From assembly GCA_900708905.1 (NCBI GenBank), contig CAADRB010000113.1, positions 112,060 through 176,059 of the forward strand: a stretch of DNA of 64,000 nt, given 5' to 3'. A model generated the notes under the pieces. The model made no database searches. It was not told where the DNA came from and saw nothing but the letters and a program-made list of their open reading frames with translations. Shown here one piece after another: positions 56,650 to 64,000 of this stretch; the stretch's first letter is position 1, and the number at the start of each line of letters is the position of its first letter. The DNA comes from Hymenolepis diminuta (taxonomy: Eukaryota > Platyhelminthes > Cestoda > Cyclophyllidea > Hymenolepididae). Both the position numbers and the translations under genes were made by a program.

Positions 56650-56800
56650 CTGTACGTGAGTCGGTGTGGCATTTGTCACTGTGCTCGTCTGCTATGTTCG
56701 AGATCGCGGTTTCCATTCCCATCAGCGCACTTCCAATGAATGGAATGGCCAACCTCAAGTTTAGGTCTGGCTAATATAGTGACAGAATTCGGGTGTCTTA
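56650..56800 (+). mobile_element. tRNA-derived SINE, copy 6
   Basis: The clearest tRNA-like head: GTGTGGCATTTGTCACTG, TGCTCGTCTGCTATGTTCG, AGATCGCGGTTTCCATTCCC (B-box region), then CAGCGCACTTCCAATGAATG and GGCCAACCTCAAGTTTAGG. These link the other copies into one family. A minus frame across it is fortuitous. Confidence 0.65.
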
Positions 56801-59800
56801 CCAGGGAAGCTTCAAAATGACACTCCGTACCCAGCATACAGTTGGGCTTGAGAATTATTAAAAATGTCTGTGTCATTTTGAAAGACGTAAATAATTACAA
56901 TTTTGTCTTGTACCGTTTATTCCGTTTTTTTGGGGCCTATAGTTCGCTCACGGTGGTGACCCTTAATTGCTACATCCACCACCGGTCCAACTTCAATCTT
57001 ATTCTTTTAATTTGGAGGGGGTTGTTGTATTCTGTTGGGCTTTAAGAACATTGGATTTTGAGAAGGTATATTTATGCTTGTCTCAATCAGTTCATATGAG
57101 CACCACTAGGGATTCAAAGATGACAAAAATTGACACCTTTTATCTAATGATCTTGCATTTCTATTGCGATTATTATTATTAGCACCCTTGATATTGCAAA
57201 GTCTTTATCATTTTTAACCATTTTACATCACTAACAATGTATGAAGTGGCGCGCTTGAGAACATGGGCGCAGGCGTACTTTTAAAGGACACAAGGAAGTT
57301 ATAGAAACGGAGGAGTCGATAACAGATAGGGGTTTTGAACCATAGGCACGTAAGGATGTCACTGCGGCTTCGTGGGAAAAAAACCGAAGCATTTTTATAG
57401 GGAATGCGAATAAAGAAATACATAGAGTCATCCTTCAGGAGTCAATTAAAGGTAAATCATACTCTAATATTCCGAATTTAAAATTTCGGTTTTCGATCCC
57501 GAGGTTTCTAGATGCGTTTATTTCCTCAATATTTAGAGCTCAGTACCAATTTGTTTAATTTAGAGCAAAATCAAACTACCTCAGTGATATTATTTTTCTT
57601 CATAGTTATGGGTAGTTTCTAATGTAGTTAAACTAATCAGATTTAATCAACCTCGAGCTCCAATCAGGTAAAAATTTGATTTCAACTTATACTTCACTGG
57701 TCACTTGTCTAATATAAGAAAATCTTACATGTAACCTCAGTTAGATATACTAAGGCGTCCATGAAATGAAAACCCGAAATTACATCTGTTAGGAGTAACT
57801 GTAAATCTTTTGATTATAACTAAATTCATTTTGTATAACACAACGTGTTCCTAAATGCATGCAATATCTTTTAGTTCCAAATTTAGAGAATGTACAAGAT
57901 TAAAAGTTAGAATTAATTTTTGTTTGGCCTTAATAGCCGAAACTTTTAAAATATAGAATAATGAATTGGTAAAATGAAGCTCAAATATCAAGTTAGCAAT
58001 TTTAGTGAAGTTTCCCCATTTTTACCATAGATAATTTAATATTTTAGCTTATGCTGAATATTTCTAGATGGAATTATTTTATTCTATGAAGTATTTGGGA
58101 ATCGATACTTTGTAGGCGAATTGTAAAGCAAATTTTAAAAAGGAAAACATATTAAACTGTTTTGAAAACTTTAATTACTATCCTGGTGGCTAGAAACAGC
58201 AGGCTGTTGTGCTTTAATAATATATTAAAATAATTCAAACTTGAGATAGAGTAGTAGTGTATTGGACATTCGCAGAGGAAGGAGGGTGGTACGAAGAAGT
58301 GAAGTGCTGGTGGACACGTCACAATTTCGAACTAGACAATGAATTTGAGTGAAATAGCAATTAATTGATTTAATCTAGTTTATGCGGCACACTATCAATC
58401 AAGATGAAGTGGCAGTTAGATTAAGCAAAGCCATGGTCACCACCATGAGAGTACTACAAACTCTTAATAAATCACTACCCCTCAGATTACCAGGAAGTGA
58501 GGAGACCGAGAGTTAAAATGTGAATTAGATATTTATTTTATGATGAAATATGAACACATGCATTTTTCGATACGACGAAATACAACTTGGTAGAGAAGTA
58601 TTTCGTTGGTTATATGAATCTCAGATTTAAAATTAAATATATTTTTAAATTAAAAAACTAATTTAGTTATAATATTAAATCAGATTCAATAAAAAATTGC
58701 TAATGAGCTCTTACTACAAGATATGTTAGATCCCAGCCTTATTTTTAGTACATTTTTTTGTTTTCCTCCCATCCCTAACCAATTTTAGTTGCTCTTATAC
58801 GGTAAAAAATTTTAACTTTTAAAATTACAGTAAAGGGATGAGAAAAGAACACACGAGGCTTTATTTTAAGATTTTTGCTTAAGCATTTAGATATAGGTCA
58901 TTAAATCGCTTAGATCGTCATTAGTGAACTTTGTGGTCTTGGCTTGACAGTTATAATACCTCCGCGCTCGGACACGGCCTGCTCAGTCTTCTTACATATT
59001 GCCCTCCTACTAACCTATGTCTCCGCCCTAATTGTCAGTTTCTTTTCAATGAACAAACAACCGCCCAATTGTATCTTATTTCGCCTGTTTCTCACAAATC
59101 TGGCTTTCTTCTATCAGTACTGACACTTTTCCTTTCTCTTTTAATCTTCTTCTTACACCTTCCTTCATTCCTCTCTTAATTATTTCTAATTGTTTAATGA
59201 TTATGCGGTCCTATTTAACTCTTGGTCTCCTCTGATACATCCTCTCAGTCTTAAGCGGATCATTTGCTCTATGAGGATACACTGTCAAATTTGGTTTAGC
59301 TCCTAAAGTAGGCACTTTGTGTTGCAAATGAAAAATGTTGTAGATATATAGTGAACATCTAAAGGCAAAGATCTTAGTTCAAATTGAAACAAAATAATTT
59401 TTGCGATCGCATGGACCGAAATGATTAAAGCAGATAATCGGAAAAAATTGCTTTTAGGAGAGAATCACTTGATAAATTACCAGTTTAATGATAACTCTTT
59501 TGGGACCTACTTGCAATAGGTTATCTTGGAAGTGCAGAAGCCAAGCGGATTCGCTCTTCTCCCTCTTGCCAAATACCAGTTCAGATGATTGACGACGCTT
59601 GGGGAAGATTTAACATAATAATTTACATAATCATTTTTACCCAAGGGAGAGTACAAAAACGTTTTTCATCATTAGAAAGCATATACAATTCCGATAAGAA
59701 GTGATGGCCAGACGTGTGCATTTTCAAATATTAGATTTCGTCTAGTGTAGGTATCATACATTTTTAAAAATATCTGCTAAAGTAATTTGCATTCAACATT

Positions 59801-60164
59801 TTCTGGGAGAAAACAAGCCCTAAAAATGAGGCAGTGGCTTAATCTCCATTAAAATATCTTTTATTTAATTTTATCCACAAACCAGCATGTTATTCCGTAA
59901 ACGTGAATCTATCCTATTAACGGATTCCATAAATTGAATAAATAAACAAATTTTTATAAAACAAATTATTTACAAATCATTGACATTAAAAACACTACGA
60001 TCTGTTCGACAATAATTTTCAAATTAAGAATCGGATCAAATAAAGCAAAAATTAAGTGAAATACAATTAATTAAATTATTTAAGATGAATATCATTAAAA
60101 TTTGAGAGTAAAATCGATAATAACACCTTTGCAAGTCTCATCTGCTTGCTTTTGTCCTTAAGAA
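56801..60164. other. Intergenic, mixed composition
   Basis: 57230-57430 and 58930-59180 are somewhat GC-richer; the latter is pyrimidine-rich. Frames there look like low-complexity translations (LLSVLTLFLSLLIFFLHL) and match nothing. GGGGTTTTGAACCATAGG near 57330 is B-box-like and may be another SINE remnant. Confidence 0.4.
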
Positions 60165-60410
60165 GTTGCAAATGAGTCAAAGTGACATGGCCAACTATTC
60201 AATCAAACCAATTGGTCATTATGGCGGGTATGGATTCACCCAGAAGAAATTTGAGTTTTTGGACATCAGCGTTTTGGAAAAATACGTCATAAGAAAGTGG
60301 GCAACACAATGCCCCAGGGATTCAAATAAAGAAATATCCTTGGAATTCTAAATGCATTAAATACTCCTGTTCGACATTTCCCATCTTATTCCTCACTGAA
60401 CTATATTGCA
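60165..60410 (+). repeat. Dispersed repeat B, copy 2
   Basis: Partner of 54205-54420. Shared blocks: AAATGAGTCAAAGTGACATG, CCAATTGGTCATTATG, AAGAAAGTGGGCAA, CCAGGGATTCAAATAAAG and TTCGACATTTCCC. A 61-codon frame over it is not conserved as protein between copies. Confidence 0.45.
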
Positions 60411-61389
60411 TGATCAATACTTGTACAGTTTCTTTTCCCATTGTTATTGGCAATAATTAATGTTTGTATTCGACTTTTGCTGAATGTGTCCGTACCCAGG
60501 GGATAAAATCTCCACTGGCATTTTCAAACTATAAAGCTTGGCATCTGTCTATAACAAGGGGCCATATTCGAGATATCCAATAAATGGGGAATGAATGCCA
60601 TTATGAAGTGTGGCAAGTGTCAACAATTTAGTCGTTTATGATAATATGGACTGTAGCTACGCAATAAATAAACAACTTGTTCATATTTTTCTACTCTCTT
60701 GCAATAAACTAATATAATCAATAATCATCTTAAAGTCCCATCTTGCTATCTGTCTACGCATCTTTATCAACTCCAGCAAGACCGTACGAGTGGACTACTA
60801 GATTAAAAATGTAGCGACACATGCACAGATCAAAGCACTTTTCCTAATGATTGAAATATCACTTAATGTCAAAAAACAGTTGAGTACTGGAGTCCTAGTC
60901 AGACTACATAGTTAAAATATACAACACGATTTTTATTGAGCGGATTAGAAAAATAGCAGAACTATAACTCTTACGTGTAAACCATCCGTCGATTGTTCAA
61001 CCAGGGACATTATTTATTTTGCCTTCTATTGGGCTGATTCCCTGAAGTTTTACGCCAATCTCACCTGATTTTCCACTTTCTTTCAGCGCAAATGGACCAG
61101 GTAAATACTTGCTCCTAATCTTAGTCACTCAGAAAAAGAGCAGTAGTAGGAGAAGTGAATTTAAATCATTTGCACGTGTGTGTTAAGAAAATCAAATTAT
61201 TTTCCGTTTTTTCCTTGAAATCTACACGGAAGTTATTCTGCTCGATTTTTCGTGTTTTCTTGTCTAACAAAACATGAGATTTGGATCTCAAATCCAACTT
61301 GATTACGGTCTTTTAATGTGATCACCCATTTAGCAAGATAGCGTAGAATAGTCACTAAATGAAAAACCCTAACTGAAATGTCAATGGGG

Positions 61390-61395
61390 TTTATT
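61390..61395 (-). terminator. Poly(A) signal AATAAA of the 61.5-63.4 kb gene
   Basis: AATAAA on the minus strand about 77 bases after the TAA stop at 61472-61474, the first one downstream. Confidence 0.5.
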
Positions 61396-61471
61396 TACAT
61401 AAAGAGGGAATCTTGTTCAAATTACAGGGGTAAGGGACATGAAAGAAACTCCATTGATACAATCGAATCGT

Positions 61472-61681
61472 TTATCGAATGGCCATGTTGATATTCTTTA
61501 TGCCCGAACCGAAGCATGTTGCAACGAGGGGAATTGGTTTTTCTACATCATCACCACCTTCAATGTCGGCGTCCATCGACGTCTGCATCCCATTTTCCTT
61601 TCCTTCTGCTGCTTCGGCTTCGGTTTGGAGTCCAAATCCATCAAGTTTAACCCGATCGGAGTAAGAGAAGTCAAAAGTAAC
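61472..61681 (-). CDS. Unidentified gene, last exon
   Basis: Acceptor TTACTCCTATTAAG before 61681; 69 codons and TAA at 61472-61474. The acidic, Gly-containing middle looks disordered. Two plus-strand frames over the same bases are shadows. Confidence 0.6.
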   Translation of the reverse strand, partial: VTFDFSYSDRVKLDGFGLQTEAEAAEGKENGMQTSMDADIEGGDDVEKPIPLVATCFGSGIKNINMAIR

Positions 61682-63426
61682 CTTAATAGGAGTAAATAAG
61701 CTTTTATGTAAAAATTTAATTAGAGTCCAAATTTAATTCTTAAGACGAAAATTTCCGAATTAATCAAACTTAGCAAAATGTTATGAAAACTGGTAACAAC
61801 GGCGACGTTAAGATTAATAAACCACCAAAATCAAAAGAGAACACATATCCTATTTGAACGCATTCGAAATAAGATTGATTACAAAAGTTGTTAAACTAAC
61901 GAAATGGTACGTTCAAATGAAATTGGAAACAAAGGACCAAATAACGATTAAGAGAACGATTTTCTAAGGAATACATTTCTATTTAAGATCTGAGAATGTA
62001 CACAACTGGCTAGTGCGGTATCCAGAGCCCCAAAGTCTAACCAAACGATAAATTCCTTTTGAGACGCGAAGATTTGAGTAAAGAACCCCCTCCTACCGTC
62101 AAGTGTATTGTGTATCTGTCCACTCAGTTGTAATTGACAATGTACAATTCGATGTGATCTAGTAATGATGTATTCCATTTATGGTCTTCCGGTTTTGATA
62201 TGTTAGTATGATCAGTGCAATGGAGCAAAGATATAATTTGGCCACTTCATCGGAAAGTAAGAGTGCAGAAACCTTTCGTGAAATGAACTGGTCAATATTA
62301 ACGTAATGAGTAACATTAGTATTGACTTCAATTTCATTCGATGTATGCAAAATGAAACTACGGTAAAGCAAAAAAATATTTTATCAACCAAAAGGGAAGA
62401 ACACATTCCAACCGAAATACTTCTTCCTAAATTTGTAATCTCCCAAATAAATATTAATCTCTAGATAAATATTTAGCTCACGAAGTAAGGGTATAAATCG
62501 ATAATATGGTGCATTCGCTAAATCGGCAAAAATACACACATTTACCTCGGCTGTTGGGAGAGGAAAAATGAATTGATGTGGTATCATCGACCATTAATCA
62601 ACAGATCAAAATGCAGTAGACATTGGTAGACAAGAGCTTGCTCAGTAATTATAGGCGTCAAATTTGAATTTAAAAAATGAACTACCAACCCAAACCCACA
62701 AATGAAATAAACTATGACTTTTGATATCCTGACTTCGTTCCCCTTAACCCCTTTTGTACTCTATTGTCATTCGATTTTTGTTACTTTTCTACAATGAAAA
62801 TGGTAAATATTGTGGTCTTGCCCTGAGGTGTAATAATAATAAGTCTATAGAAACAAAGTGGTTCAACACTATTAGATTTATTAGTGATGTCATTTACTGG
62901 ATTAAGTTTGTGTGTTAGTAAGCGCATACCCAAATTTATCATGTGAGTAGATAATAAGCACAAATGGGATGTACCGAAGAGTGGACGAATTACGAAATGC
63001 ATGGACTACTTCTTGTACAACTAAAACACAACCACTTGTGTATTCTGAGTTTGATTCGATCAGTATCATCTCCGATACCCAGAACTACACTTAATGTTCA
63101 GAAAATACAGTAACAATTGTCAATAAAGGATAAGCATATGGTTCGAGTAGTTTTTTCAGAACTAAATAGTCCCCAGGCGAAGTAAATGTGCTTTCTTTGA
63201 ACAGACAGTAAAGAAATACTTTAAATGCCTGTTTAAGGAAACGGATAAGAATTTAGGAAATCAAAAAACTTACGCCGAGAGTTTTCTGAAGAAGACGAAG
63301 GGTTTGCACAGTGTGGGGGGTGGGTTCGGAGATGAGAAGTTGACTTGCATTTCGACCGCCTTCCAAAGCCATCAAACTCAGAGCCACTGACTGTAAGGAC
63401 TCGTCCACGCAACCACCAAGATAGAT
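61472..63426 (-). CDS. Unidentified protein, last two exons (gene continues past right edge)
   Basis: Two minus-strand exons join in phase 0 and give 120 C-terminal residues. Exon 63274-63426 encodes IYLGGCVDESLQSVALSLMA, EGGRNASQLLISEPTPHTVQ and TLRLLQKTLG, an amphipathic helical pattern of HEAT/armadillo type. Exon 61472-61681 encodes VTFDFSYSDRVKLDGFGLQT, then an acidic EAEAAEGKEN..DADIEGGDDVEK stretch and a short hydrophobic end (NINMAIR). The family was not recognised. Evidence: canonical splice sites, phase agreement, coding-like composition and a poly(A) signal. It is unlikely to belong to NAV. Confidence 0.6.
61682..63273 (-). other. Intron of the unidentified gene
   Basis: 1.6 kb AT-rich intron, donor GGC|GTAAGT. 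Several minus frames inside lack splice support. Confidence 0.5.
63274..63426 (-). CDS. Unidentified gene, penultimate exon
   Basis: 153 nt, phase 0 on both sides, acceptor GAATGTGTAG and donor GTAAGT. 51 codons with a helical Leu pattern (SLQSVALSLMALEGG, TVQTLRLLQKTLG). GC clearly exceeds the flanks. Confidence 0.65.
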
Positions 63427-64000
63427 CTACACATTCAAAGAAATATTAGCCATTAATTAATTGCTGCCAATTGGGAAGGCTTATTTTAACCATAAATATG
63501 ACAATGAAGACATATGAGTACTAATCATTCAAATTTAATTGTAATGTTTGTTTTCAGAGTCTCTTGAATGCATTAGAGTAGTACCGGATTATCCGTTTAT
63601 CCTATTTCACAGTGTGTTAACACATTTTAAACGGGACGATTCTAAAGTAATTCCCTACTAAGATCTCCAAACTTCTGAACGTCCAAGAACGTGGCTGCTA
63701 TAGAGTTAGGAAATTAACCGTTTGAGTGCAAAGATAGTGATAGATAATTACGGTGGTATTTGTTTAGATTGATGTAAAAAAACCAATGAATGTCATACAA
63801 AACTCAAGGTCACAATCTCAATGATGGAGTCCTGGACGGTTTAATAAACCGTAAGCAAATGCTTACGACCCTCACGGGAGCTTATTTAAAGAATTTATTT
63901 ATGAATTTGCCATTTCAATAATGCAACCGAAAATATTCTATAAAAAACACTAAAATGAAGTTGTATTTCGCCAGATTAGACTAGTATAAACAACAATTCA
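63427..64000. other. Right edge, intron of the unidentified gene
   Basis: AT-rich, no further exon recognised before the window ends. Confidence 0.4.

Noticed and set aside
56650..56730. Functional tRNA gene
   Set aside because: The B-box-like sequence is present but no cloverleaf can be drawn and the A box is poor; shared flanks with five other loci show it is a SINE head.
58931..59179. 82-codon hydrophobic plus-strand frame
   Set aside because: Arises from a CT-rich stretch; the Leu/Ser/Phe-rich translation looks membrane-like only because of composition, and no splice or start context supports it.
61439..61699. Two overlapping plus-strand frames (86 and 61 codons)
   Set aside because: Antisense to the minus-strand exon 61472-61681, which has splice sites, phase agreement and a poly(A) signal.
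1..64000. CRISPR arrays, operons, bacterial genes
   Set aside because: No regularly spaced direct repeats and no bacterial-type gene packing; introns and homeobox/NAV genes show the window is animal.

Overview
This is a eukaryotic window, roughly two thirds A+T by eye, with intron-rich genes, canonical GT-AG splice sites and one assembly gap (796-1162). The protein content is animal and neuronal: a POU class 6 homeobox gene and a neuron navigator (NAV / unc-53 / sickie) gene. The short genes, fast-evolving proteins and a Merlin-type DNA transposon would suit a flatworm. That placement is an inference; no sequence here fixes the species.

Layout. 383-1214 is a Merlin/IS1595-like DNA transposon with perfect terminal inverted repeats, an 8-bp target-site duplication and a DDE transposase interrupted by the gap. 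About 1.2-10.3 kb is intergenic and holds two decayed tRNA-derived SINE copies and a GC-richer block near 6.7-7.25 kb. 10344-13693 (minus) is a three-exon POU6-type gene of 405 codons. All its splice phases agree, a TATA box lies just upstream, and the C-terminus ends in a PIDLS motif of the CtBP-binding type. 13.8-18.5 kb is intergenic and includes a TATA-bearing, GC-richer block at 16.3-16.7 kb. 18560-35101 (minus) is a NAV-type gene of at least 16 coding exons: a Ser/Pro-rich N-terminal region with two SxIP (EB1-binding type) motifs, coiled-coil exons including a 24-nt microexon, a basic WFRSS motif and a C-terminal AAA+ domain. Every exon phase chains correctly except one junction. The AAA+ domain looks catalytically degraded. 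Candidate alternative 5' exons lie at 32.7-32.9 kb and 25.8 kb. 35.1-61.4 kb is about 26 kb of AT-rich sequence, either upstream NAV introns or intergenic DNA. It holds further SINE copies, a second dispersed repeat pair, and two GC-rich islands (39.1 and 47.2 kb) that may be promoters or regulatory blocks. 61472-63426 (minus) holds the last two coding exons of a third, unidentified gene that continues beyond the right edge.

How it fits together. POU6 factors are neuronal transcription factors. NAV proteins are microtubule plus-end-associated guidance proteins. The two genes lie in the same orientation about 5 kb apart. No operon-like coupling is visible. Exon models come from reading splice sites, phase and family resemblance by eye; transcript data would settle the alternative exons and the missing 5' end of NAV.
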